64,000 nt of DNA from Yponomeuta sedellus (lineage: Eukaryota; Arthropoda; Insecta; Lepidoptera; Yponomeutidae), in NCBI GenBank assembly GCA_934045075.1, contig OW203731.1, forward strand, positions 12,501,198 to 12,565,197, in the 5' to 3' direction. Under the pieces are notes generated by a model. That model was not told the DNA's origin. It did no database searches and saw only the letters and a list, made by a program, of their open reading frames with translations. The position numbers and the translations under genes were made by a program. The number at the start of each line of letters is the position of its first letter. Position 1 is the first letter of the stretch. Positions 22,548 to 33,053 of this stretch are shown here, piece by piece.

Positions 22548-22633
22548 AATCTACTAGCGATAAAACAAAAAAGCTTTAGTTGCAAAAACCTTTTTGCGTT
22601 TACAGGTCAATGCTCCTAACTCCATAGGAGCGC

Positions 22634-22691
22634 AAAATAGGATCTTTGTATTTAAAAACCTATTTAGAGGCTAAAAATAGGATCTTTGTAT
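22634..22691 (-). mobile_element. 22-base SINE B micro-insertion with 18-base target duplication
   Basis: The word aaaataggatctttgtat occurs at 22634-22651 and again at 22674-22691. Between them are 22 bases, ttaaaaacctatttagaggc plus ta, which are the complement of the SINE B segment around cctctaaatagg. Nothing else of the SINE is present. Confidence 0.85.
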
Positions 22692-22975
22692 GTTTTTACG
22701 TTCAAACTCTTCATCATCCCAAAATAAAACACCTTACAAAAAATCTTCCGAGAAAGTATGATATTGAAGAGGACCAAGTCAATAAGCTCTGAATGACCCT
22801 CTAAGCTATTGGTTAAGCTCCCTTTAGAGTTTGTTGCCAGCACTGCACCAAGCTGTTCCCTTCTTCCCTTAACCTTAATAATATTGCTTCCAAAGGCCCC
22901 AAAGCATTTAGGAGTGACGTATTTAATCCCTTTCTAGTATTATTCTTCTAGTATTACTTTCTAGAGCGAAAAATA
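22692..22975. other. No recognised gene
   Basis: Nothing identified. Confidence 0.4.
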
Positions 22976-23292
22976 TGCAGGTATATTTTTCGTTCATATC
23001 CTATGTTTTTTTGTGCATGTTTATTTTTGTTTTTTTCATATTTATGTACCGTTTATGTACGTCTATCAACTATAAAATAATATGTTGTTTAATATTGTTT
23101 AGTTGCGCCGACTACCTGTCATTCAGTTTCCGTCTCTTCTTTTCCGTCAATGGTTATCTAGAAAAAAACACTTTTAGTAATTTTACAAAATTACTTGGCC
23201 TTATGGCCGCCACTTGTACTGTACTGTTATTTATTAAGTCTCCTATGTAATCCCTGGTGTACATGCAACAAAGAATATTCTATCTATCTATT
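22976..23292 (+). repeat. CR1/Jockey-like LINE 3' UTR, diverged
   Basis: The order gttatctagaaaaaaacac, ttagtaatttt, ggccttatggccgcc, tgtactgta, catgcaacaaagaatattc and a final tctatctatc parallels 15301-15482. The T-rich hydrophobic frame at 22975-23250 is a by-product. Confidence 0.6.
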
Positions 23293-23790
23293 TACACTAA
23301 TGCCTTTCATATCCGTTAACGTACTGAGAAATAGTGTAAACGCACACGACGTGTACATTAGTCTCGTCTATCTATGGGAAATTGGTGAAGCGAGTGTCAC
23401 AGCACGCGACAGTGATGTATTATAGCATTTAAGGGTTTATTATGGCATAAAAAGAAGGAGCGGATGGATGGTCTCATTTAGAGTACTGTCGAAGGAATGT
23501 AGAGCCTCTTGCGGGCTGATTTTTTTCGATTATGTTGGCGCGTTTTCAAAGTTAAGGCGCTTTGGGGTCTAACTATCACCACCAATGGAATAAAAATCAT
23601 AACTTGCCGTACAATGCGTTTTTTTTCACCAAAAATCTTAGTATCGGTGATAACCAGTTTTAGAACATACGTAGTATCAACATCCTAGGACTTAAATCGA
23701 TTTTCGCTGAAAACGACCGTTTTTGGCGGTATCGATTAAAATCCTAGGTCACCACTATGACAACAATTTTTTGTAGGTTCAAAAAATAGT
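23293..23790. other. No recognised gene
   Basis: Nothing identified. 23640-23740 reads like part of a unique AT-rich segment. Confidence 0.35.
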
Positions 23791-23962
23791 TTTAAAAACC
23801 TATTTAGAGGTCAAAAATTCCACCCATGCCCGGACTCGAACCTGCGACCTCTGGCTAACCGTGAGAGCGCTCTCCCAACTGAGCTAATGGGGGACTAACT
23901 GGCATCAGTGAAATTTCGAACCTCTTTACAATACTCTCTGTATTACGTACAGACAGCAACGG
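23791..23962 (-). mobile_element. SINE family B copy
   Basis: The left end ttaaaaacctatttagagg is the 3' side. Then come the complements of gggtggaatttttgacc, box B and a tRNA-like head (gctctcccaactgagctaat), then the complement of the body gatgccagttag...gaaatttcgaacctctt. It ends at acgtacagacagcaac, where SINE C begins at once. Confidence 0.8.
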
Positions 23963-24212
23963 GTTGACGACCTCTATGGCGTAGCGGTAGCGCGTCTGCC
24001 TACCATGCCAGAGGTCCCGGGTTCGAATCCCGGCTGGAAACAAAAAAAAAAAAAAGTCCAGGTCTTGGATGTTTACATGTTTGTGATGTCGTTGTTTCTG
24101 GTTCCCACGACACAGGGTATTCTAGTGTGGGGCCAGAAGCAATGTATGTGCCTGTATGTAAATGTTATGTTATGGTTAGTGCATTAAAAAGAATATAATA
24201 AAAAAATAGTTG
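23963..24212 (+). mobile_element. SINE family C (tRNA-Gly-like head)
   Basis: The head gacctctatggcgtagcgg and tagcgcgtctgcctacc are followed by box B cccgggttcgaatcccgg, like a tRNA-Gly. Then an A run, caggtcttggatgtttac, tttctggttcccacgacac and agtgtggggccagaagc. It ends with ggttagtgcattaaaaag, the same tail as family B. Confidence 0.8.
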
Positions 24213-24224
24213 TCTAGTGCTTAA

Positions 24225-24278
24225 GATTTATGATACGTTTTCAAAAAGTGTTTACTTTTTGAAAACGTATCATAAATC
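24225..24278. repeat. Perfect 24-bp inverted repeat
   Basis: Arms 24225-24248 (gatttatgatacgttttc onward) and 24255-24278 are exact complements with a six-base loop, tgttta. It lies just past the tail of SINE C. There is no T-run terminator context that would matter in a eukaryote. Confidence 0.9.
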
Positions 24279-24395
24279 ATAATAGTTAGAAGTTATCTTC
24301 AGTATCGTTAATTATGCCAGTTCCACTAAGGCCTACCTCAAAAACCTCACATTTGGTAGTTGCATTATACAGACACATTTACGGTGTTATTTCTA

Positions 24396-24516
24396 AAAAC
24401 ACGATTCCTCCACAACTCTCCTCAGAGGCAGTTTAAATAATCTGTGGTTACGCTATTTCTTTTACCACAGACTACTTGAACTGCCTCTGAGGAAAGTTTT
24501 AAGAAATCGTATTTTA
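24396..24516. mobile_element. MITE family G, fold-back
   Basis: Arms of about 53 bases: left aaaaacacgattcctcc, cctcagaggcagttt, aataatctgtggt; right accacagactacttg, aactgcctctgagg, aagaaatcgtatttt. The same outer words occur at 60484-60625 and half of them at 45970-46095. Confidence 0.75.
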
Positions 24517-24824
24517 TAAAATATAATACCTGCAATTTTGAATAGAGTAACATCGCAGTTCATCATCGTAACATTCTTCGTGTCTGTTACAAAAAGACCA
24601 ATCTCAAAAACCCACAGCAACAAAAACTATGTAAGGTAACCGAGAAACAATATAATTGAACATTAGTTTCGTCTATAACCCTGCCCTGGAGCGACCTGGG
24701 TGTTCCCGGAACGCAGTAATTAAGGCTCACAAATCCCCAGACAAGGACATTAAAGAGCCCATTCAATAGAGGTGGCATTACTGGCACGAACTCAAAGGAT
24801 ATTATGTCAAGAGAATTTGATAGG

Positions 24825-25350
24825 CACAAATGAGTGGATTGTTCTCGTGAGAGATTCGTTTTTAATGTCATACGTGTCAAGATATAATGTCAGAAGAATT
24901 AGATGACACCAAAGAGTATATAACTGGATGACACAAATGAGTGGACGAATTGCTCGTAGCCCCCGCTGCCTGAGTGATCTTAAACGATCACGAAGGTTAA
25001 GCAACATAGCGCGCGTTCAGTGCATGGCTGGGTGACCCTCTATGACTAACGCCAGTGGTATTTTCCGAGCGGTTCCGTGCTTCGCTGCCGTTGATAAATG
25101 GCAGTCGTTAAGCCATGTCAGAGGTCCTAGGGCGGCTTGAAAACTTCGGTCAGTAAGGCCAGCCACTAGTCTTGCAAGTCACCATAGTGGTGGTGGAATG
25201 TGGACTGTGGCCTATAGCTTCCTTAGGGAAGAGATACATACCTGTTTGTGGGAACATAATGGGTTTATAATGCAATTAGTGGATTCTTCTTGTAAGAGAT
25301 TCGTTTTTAATGTCTACATATCTGGATATAAAGTTAGGAAAATTGGTTGA
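24825..25350 (+). repeat. 107-bp tandem unit interrupted by a SINE
   Basis: cacaaatgagtgga occurs at 24825 and 24932, 107 bases apart. The following agattcgtttttaatgtc occurs at 24852 and again at 25297, after the SINE at 24951-25275. So a two-unit tandem repeat was split by the SINE insertion. Confidence 0.6.
24951..25275 (+). mobile_element. SINE family A with a 5S rRNA-derived head
   Basis: The head gatcacgaaggttaagcaac, then cgcgttcagtgcatggc and tgggtgaccc, follows eukaryotic 5S rRNA through its internal promoter (boxes A and C). The body (ccgagcggttccgtgcttcg, cagtcgttaagccatgtcag, gcggcttgaaaacttc) is shared with the tRNA-like-headed copies. The 3' end is gggaacataatgggtttat. It is not a 5S gene: the first 40 or so bases and the 3' third of 5S are absent. 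Confidence 0.8.
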
Positions 25351-25636
25351 TTATGACACTCATTTGTATGAGTGTATCTTATCGAGATTAGGTTTTAATA
25401 AATTAAAGCTCATGGCATTAAGTCCGCGACTCCATAAAAATCATTTTAATTTATTTTAGATGTGTTTTGCAAAAAGTGACTATTTTCTCAATCATGGGTT
25501 CTCAAACTAAGGCCACTTCTACAAATTACGTACGGCGTCCTCTGTGGGAACCAAACCCATGACCTCTGTAACCTCTGCTTGAATCATTAATTAATATTAA
25601 TTGCTTGCGCAGTTTCAATTATTATTATTATTATCA
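25351..25636. other. No recognised gene
   Basis: Ends in a short attatt run at 25618-25633, next to the duplicated block. Confidence 0.4.
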
Positions 25637-26390
25637 TCGAAATCTTCAGTCTACCCGTGAGCACGGCGACTGAAACGCTGCCGAACGTCGGAAACTAAGG
25701 TTTCGTTACCTAATAAATAATCGCGACTAGACCCGTTTAGTATATAATTATGGATGAGCATCGCGTGTCACTCGCGATTTGTTTATTTGTATATACATCG
25801 CACTACCATTACAGGCTTACCTAATTCGATAGTGCAGGAACATTAACTTACAATTACATAGGCTGCTACTTATGTATGCGGAATCTGGGATTCCAATAAT
25901 TTTAAACGCAATGTCTGACCTCCATGGTCAAATTCGTTCTTTTTTTAAATACTGGCCCCTAATATTTTTCTCTTATATACGTTGGTGTTTTGTTTTTGTT
26001 GGGTTTAAAATGTCATATCGCTGAAAAAATGGAACTCACTCGTGAAAATATTCGTGCTATGATTTATTACGATTTTCGACGTGGTTTAACGCAACAACAG
26101 TGCGTAGATTTTTTAACTTCAACTTTTGGTGGTGAATCTCCATCAAAAACGACTGAGTATCACTGGTTTAGTGAGTTTAATCGCGGGCGCAGTAAGCTCA
26201 CGGACGAAGTTAAAGAAGGTCGCCCGAAATCGGTGGTTGTGCCACAAAATATTGAAGCTGCCGAAAACTAATAATGCAAGACCGCCATGCTACGTATCGC
26301 GAGATAGAGGCTATTCTGGGCATATGTATGATGAGCATGCATAGGATATTACATGAACATTTGTCTGTAAAAAAATCTTCAGTCTACCCG
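25637..26390 (+). repeat. 754-bp tandem duplication, first copy
   Basis: 25637-26390 is repeated from 26391 onward with a constant offset of 754. I see only a handful of differences (for example 25830s aacattaac versus aatattaac; ggcccctaat versus ggccgctaat; atgagcatgcatagg versus acgagcattcatagg). It contains the element's 5' flank and the first part of a mariner transposase. Confidence 0.9.
26029..26375 (+). pseudogene. Mariner transposase, duplicated 5' fragment
   Basis: ATG at 26029 (MELTRENIRAMIYYDF) opens 81 codons of N-terminal helix-turn-helix region (CVDFLTSTFGG, YHWFSEFNRGRSKL, EGRPKS) and stops at 26269-26271. A one-base frameshift then leads to MQDRHATYREIEAILG. The fragment breaks off in the A run at about 26375 and joins tcttcagtctacccg, a second copy of a 15-base word found at 25643. 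It shares the frameshift with the downstream copy, so the duplication came after the element had died. Confidence 0.85.
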
Positions 26391-26782
26391 TCGAAATCTT
26401 CAGTCTACCCGTGAGCACGGCGACTGAAACGCTGCCGAACGTCGGAAACTAAGGTTTCGTTACCTAATAAATAATCGCGACTAGACCCGTTTAGTATATA
26501 ATTATGGATGAGCATCGCGTGTCACTCGCGATTTGTTTATTTGTATATACATCGCACTACCATTACAGGCTTACCTAATTCGATAGTGCAGGAATATTAA
26601 CTTACAATTACATAGGCTGCTACTTATGTATGCGGAATCTGGGATTCCAATAATTTTAAACGCAATGTCTGACCTCCATGGTCAAATTCGTTCTTTTTTT
26701 AAATACTGGCCGCTAATATTTTTCTCTTATATACGTTGGTGTTTTGTTTTTGTTGGGTTTAAAATGTCATATCGCTGAAAAA

Positions 26783-27833
26783 ATGGAACTCACTCGTGAA
26801 AATATTCGTGCTATGATTTATTACGATTTTCGACGTGGTTTAACGCAACAACAGTGCGTAGATTTTTTAACTTCAACTTTTGGTGGTGAATCTCCATCAA
26901 AAACGACTGAGTATCACTGGTTTAGTGAGTTTAATCGCGGGCGCAGTAAGCTCACGGACGAAGTTAAAGAAGGTCGCCCGAAATCGGTGGTTGTGCCACA
27001 AAATATTGAAGCTGCCGAAAACTAATAATGCAAGACCGCCATGCTACGTATCGCGAGATAGAGGCTATTCTGGGCATATGTATGACGAGCATTCATAGGA
27101 TATTACATGAACATTTGTCTGTAAAAAAAATTTGTTCGCGTTGGATCCCGCACAACTTAACTCAGGATCAAAAAGATGCTCGCGTCGAATGGTGCAAGAA
27201 AACCTTAAAAAAATTCAACGGAGGTGACTCAAAATCTGTTTATAATATCTACACAGGTGACGAATCCTGGATCTACGCGTACGATCCCGAAACTAAACAA
27301 CAATCAACAGTTTGGGTGTTTCAAAATGAGCCGAACCCTACGAAAGTGGCTCGTGCAAAAAGCACTGTAAAGCAAATGGTGGCCTGCTTTTTTGGTATTA
27401 ATGGCCATGTGGCTACAATACCACTGGAGAATCGCAGAACGGTTAATTCGGAGTGGTACACAACCATTTGTTTGCCGGAAGTATTTGAAGAAATACGCCA
27501 AAACAACCAGCGACGCAGAATCAGACTTCACCATGACAATGCCAGCTGTCATACATCTCAGAAAAAAACTACATTTTTGGATGGTCAAAAACTAGAATTG
27601 ATGGGTCATCCACCGTACAGCCCTGATTTGGCTCCCAATGATTTCTATTTATTCCCAAATGTAAAGAATAAATTACGTGGTCAACGATTTTCGACCCGTG
27701 AAGATGCCGAAGATGCGTTCAAACAGCACGTTTTGGAGATACCTCAATCAGAGTGGAAAAAGTGTTTTACAAATTGGTTTCATCGAATGCAAAAGTGCAT
27801 CGATCATAGTGGAATACTTTGAAAAACAATAAA
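26783..27833 (+). pseudogene. Mariner transposase, nearly complete, one frameshift
   Basis: The N-terminal frame runs 26783-27025 and the rest 27028-27822 (264 codons), so about 345 residues in total, the usual mariner length. One base is missing just before 27021-27030 (gaaaactaataatg). The second frame holds WIPHNL, TGDESWIY (Asp 78 of that frame), HHDNASCHTS (Asp 170) and YSPDLAPNDF (Asp 205). The last two are 34 residues apart, the mariner DD34D arrangement, all three present. A two-base loss near the end swaps the usual final residues for GIL-stop. I could not place its terminal inverted repeats. Confidence 0.92.
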
Positions 27834-28934
27834 AGCATATTTAGCCATATACATTTGTTTATTTTTTCTATTACAGCGGATAAACTAACACTAGATACAT
27901 CATTAAACTTATAACTAAAATTGTTAATGTAAATATTGTAATACAACATTGAAAATTACAAAAACTATTTGATAGATTTGTAGAAATAGAGAACGTTTGC
28001 CTTCCACCCGGCTTTCCTTGCGAATAAAAACTAAAACGACTTTCATAGTTTGCGAAACTCCACTACCACTACCACTAACTGTGGTTAACCGCAAATTTTA
28101 TTTATGCAGCATGTTTGAGCATTTACCTGCCCACCGATTTTCGATTTCCTTCTATTTATTGATGTATGCTTGTCTTATTGCCATCAGGCCCACTGCACTC
28201 CAATGTAACCTGAAGTACCTCTATGCCGCCCCCACAAAATTCTTTTTGACGATAATCTCGATGACTCATATACTAGTACAAACAAACGCGGGGAAACCCT
28301 CTTAAGATACCCAACATCATCCTGAGTGAAGGTGTTCTCGATGTACCTATAGTTTATTACTTCCGTTACGTTGGCAGTGACATCTGAAATGACAATCGTC
28401 TAGAGACTGAGATTCCTATACGTATTGATGTAGATACTCGTACAAGAGGGAAATTGCATAAATCCTAACGTCAACAACATTGGACAAAATATTTTTGTGA
28501 ACATACCTGTAGACAACAACAAAATGAATTTGAAATTGTTTGCAATATTTTAAGGAATGTTCTTATCGTCTTGATAAACACTTATTATTAATGATTAAAC
28601 ATATTAATATATCACAAAAAAGCACGGCATCCAATCAATATTCTTAAATAATCGAATATGCAGTAAATATATACGTGATTGTACAATTACGTGACTGAAG
28701 CTGAAAGTAGCCATGTTGGCGTAGCACGTCCTTTATAGACTCTACTTAATTGCATTACGGATGGCTTTGCAATATAATTTGGACACAAAAAGAAAGACAT
28801 TTATTTAACGCCATACAAACACACAGAATTATACAGAAAAATCAAATAAAGAAAATAAAGCGGATATATAAAACAGAAGCAGCAGAAAAGTGAAACTACG
28901 TGTGAGAAAAATAAAGACTAAAAGTCTTGTTTAT
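27834..28934. other. No recognised gene
   Basis: AT-rich flank of the mariner. A 102-codon frame (27997-28305) has no recognisable features. Confidence 0.35.
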
Positions 28935-29036
28935 AACAAAATATCTCTAAAATACTAATCAGAGGCAATTCATATAATATGTGGGTACGTCTTTTCTCTG
29001 AGAAATATCCGCCGCAGACTACTTAACATATCATAA
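28935..29036. repeat. Decayed MITE family G fragment
   Basis: cagaggcaattcatataat, tgtgggtacg and gcagactacttaacat resemble the inner arms of the copy at 24396-24516. Confidence 0.4.
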
Positions 29037-29222
29037 CATGTACATACATTGCTTCTGGCCCCACACTAGGGTACCCTGTGTCATGGGAACCAGAAACCAC
29101 GACATCACAATCATGTAAACATCCAAGACCCGGGGTGTTTTTTGTCACCAGCCGGGGTTTGAACCTGCGACCTCTTGCATGGTAGGTAGATGCGCTACCG
29201 CTGCGCCACAGAGGTTGTCAAA
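29037..29222 (-). mobile_element. SINE family C copy
   Basis: Minus strand: head gacaacctctgtggcgcag, then cggtagcgcatctacctacc, a box B variant aggttcaaaccccgg, gggtcttggatgtttac, then tggttcccatgacacagg and tggggccagaagcaatg. The box B is mutated relative to the copy at 31729. Confidence 0.8.
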
Positions 29223-30080
29223 TCGACTTTATAGAGTGATTTTAGGAATGGTGTAGGCTGTATGCGAATGCAGCGGAATAAAGTCGATGAGCTGTCAACT
29301 ATATCGTATTACGTGTGCAAGAAAAACGAAATTTTGTCCGAAGGGTGGAAAAGCTAACCTGTCAATAATTAATTTTCCTTACGTGTCCTAAACCCTTGAG
29401 GGGTAATGAAAGTGTAATGTAGACGGCACTTTTATCGAGGGGGGCTGTAATCGGCTGGTTGTAATCGATTCGTCGATTGTAATTACCGTGAGCCGGAAAT
29501 ACACCATGCTTCTGGTTTTTACAAGGGGAGCAAGCGTTTATGGCGGCTTGATAAATCAATATGCGGGTAGAAACGGTTGTACCTATCTAAGCCTATGGGG
29601 TTCAATATACAGCACTAAAACACGTTTCACTGAATTAAATAACATCTAAAACGATACCTTGACAGTTTGTTCGATATTTAAAATTATACAAAGTTCGATT
29701 GTTCGGTGCTATGTTTTAGTTAAGCAGAACCTAAGCGCCAATGCACACATCATCTTGAAACATTTTCTCGAAGCAATATAGATTAAAAATGTAGACAGAT
29801 AAATAGATAGAAAGACAATAATCACACTATTTAAAACTTAACATCATAACGGACAAAAATCACTATTAAAATTCGACAGCACATATATAATATAATATGC
29901 ACTCTATCCAGTTACATTACGAGTGAGTTTGCCACAGAAATGCGAAGGTTGATCTACTTGACAAGATTAAACGATAACTACGGTATGTATTGAAACAATA
30001 AAATTAAAAATACATACAAACAGGCTTTTACCTAATGCTTATTGTATAACCCAAATCATCTAGCATACGTTCCAAATTAG
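29223..30080. other. No recognised gene
   Basis: Nothing beyond a weak half-copy of MITE F near 29895-29965. Confidence 0.35.
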
Positions 30081-30082
30081 TA

Positions 30083-30180
30083 CAGTCGACACATCAAACT
30101 TTACGTGTACTTGAACTCTAATCAGTTATGTTAATTACGACTTTGGAATAAAAATATAAGGGATAACCTGGTGTCGACTG
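30083..30180. mobile_element. MITE family F copy
   Basis: Exact terminal inverted repeat cagtcgacac / gtgtcgactg bounds 98 bases, with catcaaactttacg inside the left end. Related copies are at 18312, 39945 and 55712. Confidence 0.6.
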
Positions 30181-31150
30181 ATCTATTTAAATACGGGGTC
30201 AGTCTAAAAAACTTTCAGCCTTAAATAAAATAAGCTATTTTAAGGTGAAATAATCCACTAATATAATGAATTCTAGTATAAATGCTGATGAGTTGTCCTA
30301 CGTGAAAGGATACAAAATGAAATATGTATAGAGTGGAGTAGTTAACCAACGTCCTAGTTTGAATTGTAACATTCATTAAGTCGCAGGTTTGAAGCTAACT
30401 TTGAATAAAACATTTTCATTTCATTCCATTTCTTTTCATTTCCTACTGTAGGGCTTATAAGACTTCTCTTAGAGGGAGAATATCGACGCTCAGAACACTC
30501 AAAAGGTCACATACAGTGAGAGGACTTTTCTGTACCTAATTAAAAATTAAAAAAATTCAATGACGTCACTTTGTGTTTGTTTAGGTGTAGGTACATAGAC
30601 TCTTGGCCACAATATTAAGGACTGTTAATAAAAGGCTTTACTGCGCGTGCCCACAGCTGGTTGTACATTTCAAAAGCTCAGGTTTTAGAACATATCAGCC
30701 GTTCGGGTTTCGTCATGATGTTTGCCTTCAACAATAATCCCACTACAAACGTTGTAGCTAAGTAGGGTTGACAGTGTACTCGTAACTACCACAGGGTGGT
30801 ACGGGGGTTAAAAAGCAGCGCAATGTTTTAAGAAATTTGCCTTTTTTGTTGTTACTGCTAGTTCCCATGGCAACATGCCGTAAATTGGCCGTAAAACAAA
30901 AGAATGTTGTTAGGGAATTTTCACAAAGAGGGCACTTAGTGGTTGCCACACTACAAGGAGTATCAAAATAATAACTTCTTCCTGAAAATAGTTTCTGTGA
31001 GGATAACTTATTGATTGCGAAAACAATATTAGTTAACTTCAACTTTACCGCGTATTTATAACCTAAAGGTCAACCCTAAACTCAAGTATTATGAAAAAGA
31101 TTTTTCTATAATTATGATAATTCTATTATATAAATTCTATAATTTTATAA
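30181..31150. other. No recognised gene; LINE tail
   Basis: 30395-30450 carries actttgaataaaacattttc followed by (TTTCA)-like repeats, the likely 3' tail of family E on the plus strand. The rest is unrecognised, including the 94-codon minus frame 30758-31042. Confidence 0.4.
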
Positions 31151-31262
31151 TTCAGGTGCCGTGGTCATCCGAGACCACGGCACCTGAAAAAGTTCCGAAA
31201 CGTCGGAAAATTGTAAAAATGTAATAAATGAGCATAAATCCGTGTAAAAACAGTTTTAAAAA
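31151..31262 (+). repeat. Hairpin plus 'ccgaaacgtcgg' LINE-like 3' region
   Basis: A 16-base perfect inverted repeat (31151-31166 and 31173-31188, ttcaggtgccgtggtc and complement, six-base loop) precedes agttccgaaacgtcgg and taataaatgagcataaatcc. Similar words (cgccgaacgtcgg-like, ataaataatcgcgac) lie upstream of the mariner at 25660-25740 and at 55930. Confidence 0.5.
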
Positions 31263-31317
31263 AACAGTGCTCGTGTTAACCTTAGAAAATACTATATGAA
31301 AAACATTTTTATGCGGC

Positions 31318-31628
31318 CTATAAACGTCCCGTTGCAGGGCACAGGTGTTCTCTCAGACAAAGTATGGGCTTAATTCTCACGCGTGCCCACCGCGGATTGA
31401 CCACTGACTCAAGCGCTGAGGTATTTGAACACCTCAGACACTCAGGTTTCCTCACGAAGTTTACCTACCCAGTTAGCGAGTTGTATTGCTACTATAACTT
31501 CAGAAATGTACAAAACTTCGAAAACGAAGTCATTGGTACATGTCCGCACTGGGAATCGAACCTGGGTCTCTTGCTTCAGAGTCCATTGTTCCACCCTCTG
31601 GGCTATCGCCGCTCTTATGACAAACAGT
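31318..31628 (-). mobile_element. Full-length SINE family D
   Basis: Minus strand: tRNA-like head gcggcgatagcccagagg, tggaacaatggactctg, box B caggttcgattcccag. Then gtgcggacatgtacc, aatgacttcgttttcg, gtacatttctgaagttatag, tagcaatacaactcgctaac, then cgtgaggaaacctgagtg and gcccatactttgtctgaga. It ends near ctgcaacgggacg. This is the best copy of the family in the window. Confidence 0.75.
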
Positions 31629-31728
31629 ACAAAGGATTAATACTCACTATCAATACTCTCCTGTATTGTGCTTTTGTGTGCTATAAAGTATAATAATAGC
31701 ACTGAATTTTTACTTTAAATTCAATTCA

Positions 31729-31948
31729 AATTGACGACCTCTGTGGCGTAGCGGTAGCGCGTCTGCCTACCATGCAAGAGGTCCCGGGTTCGAATCCCGG
31801 CTGGGAACAAAAAAAAAAAAGCCCAGGTCTTGGATGTTTACATGTTTGTGATGTCGTTGTTTCTGGTTCCCACGACACAGGGTATCCTAGTGTGGGGCCA
31901 GAAGCAATGTATGTGCTAGTATGTAAATGTTATGTTATGTTATAATGA
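31729..31948 (+). mobile_element. SINE family C copy
   Basis: Complete: gacgacctctgtggcgtag, cggtagcgcgtctgcctacc, box B cccgggttcgaatcccgg, an A run, cccaggtcttggatg, gtcgttgtttctggttccc, gtgtggggccagaagcaatg and tatgtaaatgttatg. The head is tRNA-like but lacks a matching acceptor stem, so it is not called as a tRNA gene. Confidence 0.85.
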
Positions 31949-32091
31949 TAATAGTAAAGGATTCCTGCCTCTGAGGTTCAAAGTCACACTGAAATGTTTT
32001 TTGTCGTCAATATGGCGGCGTCGAGTCTGGAACAGCATTTTTTTGCGCTACTGAAGATTTTTTCATAGATAAAAGTATATGGTTTTGACGA

Positions 32092-32242
32092 GCAGAAACC
32101 TCCAGTTCAGGAGTAAAAAAGGATTACAATAATACAAAAACAACGTTAAGATTAGTTTAATAATACAAAAACAACGTTAAGATTAAGTTTTTCTATTATT
32201 TATTGTAATCCATTTTTACTCCTGAAATGGAGGTTTCAGAAG
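32092..32242. mobile_element. Fold-back element with internal 31-bp tandem repeat
   Basis: Arms 32092-32132 (gcagaaacctccag, caggagtaaaaaaggattac) and 32200-32242 are imperfect complements. Between them, aatacaaaaacaacgttaag occurs twice with a 31-base period. There is no coding content. Confidence 0.7.
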
Positions 32243-32764
32243 AAATCACTAAAAATAAGTATTACAGTCTGTTCTTTTAGAATATACCTCGGGCTCTAGA
32301 GCAGGCTTCGGTTTTCGCCGAAAGCACACGAGTGTAATACTACTTCCTGCTCTGTATAAAACAAATAAAGTGTCATATTAGTTCCGATATCCGATAGTAG
32401 CCGAGGAATATTCTAAGAGCTAACAGACTGTATGTCATTAGTGGACCTAATATTAAAACTATAATAACCGGAAGATAGTAAGTACACAAATTTACCTTTA
32501 TAATATCTTCTAGCCATACTTCCTGTCATAGCGTGCGGAGCGAATTGGTGATTAGAAAATAGAGATGAATGTTGGATTTTAAGAAATAACGTGACGATCA
32601 TACTAATCGAGTTTCAGTCTCCAGTCATCTCCATGACACCCAGTTGAACAATTTTCTTCAAAGTCATATTTTCACTTCCATGAATTTTTTTACTCCCTTT
32701 CAAATGTTAGGCATAAAATTACATCGTCTTTATTGGGTGAAAATTTTTGAAGTTAGATTTTTTT

Positions 32765-32950
32765 AAGTGGAATTAGTTCCACTGCTGGGCACCGACCTTC
32801 TCTCAGAGTACGGGCTTAATAGCCGCGCGTGCCCACCGCGAGTTGGCAATTTCAAGCGCTAAGGTAGTGGAACACCTCAGACAGTCAGGTTTCCTCACGA
32901 TGTTTTCCTTTACACTTAGCGAGTAGTATTGCTACTATCACTTTACAAAT
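32765..32950 (-). mobile_element. SINE family D, 5'-truncated
   Basis: ccactgctgggcaccgacc, then a ctctcagagtacgggctta word, gcgcgtgcccaccgcgag, cctcagacagtcaggtttcc and cgagtagtattgctac are all shared with 31318-31628. The tRNA-like head is missing. Confidence 0.65.
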
Positions 32951-33053
32951 GTATATTACGAATAGCTTTATGCAAACCTAGTTTGAATAAAACTATTCAT
33001 GAATTTCGTTCTAATTAATATATAATAAAATAACAATACATACATACATAACC

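Noticed and set aside
22337..22585. Protein of MYVC repeats on the minus strand
   Set aside because: Pure translation of the (TACA)n microsatellite.
24975..25040. 5S rRNA gene
   Set aside because: Only the internal promoter part of 5S is recognisable and it is fused to a SINE body that recurs many times.
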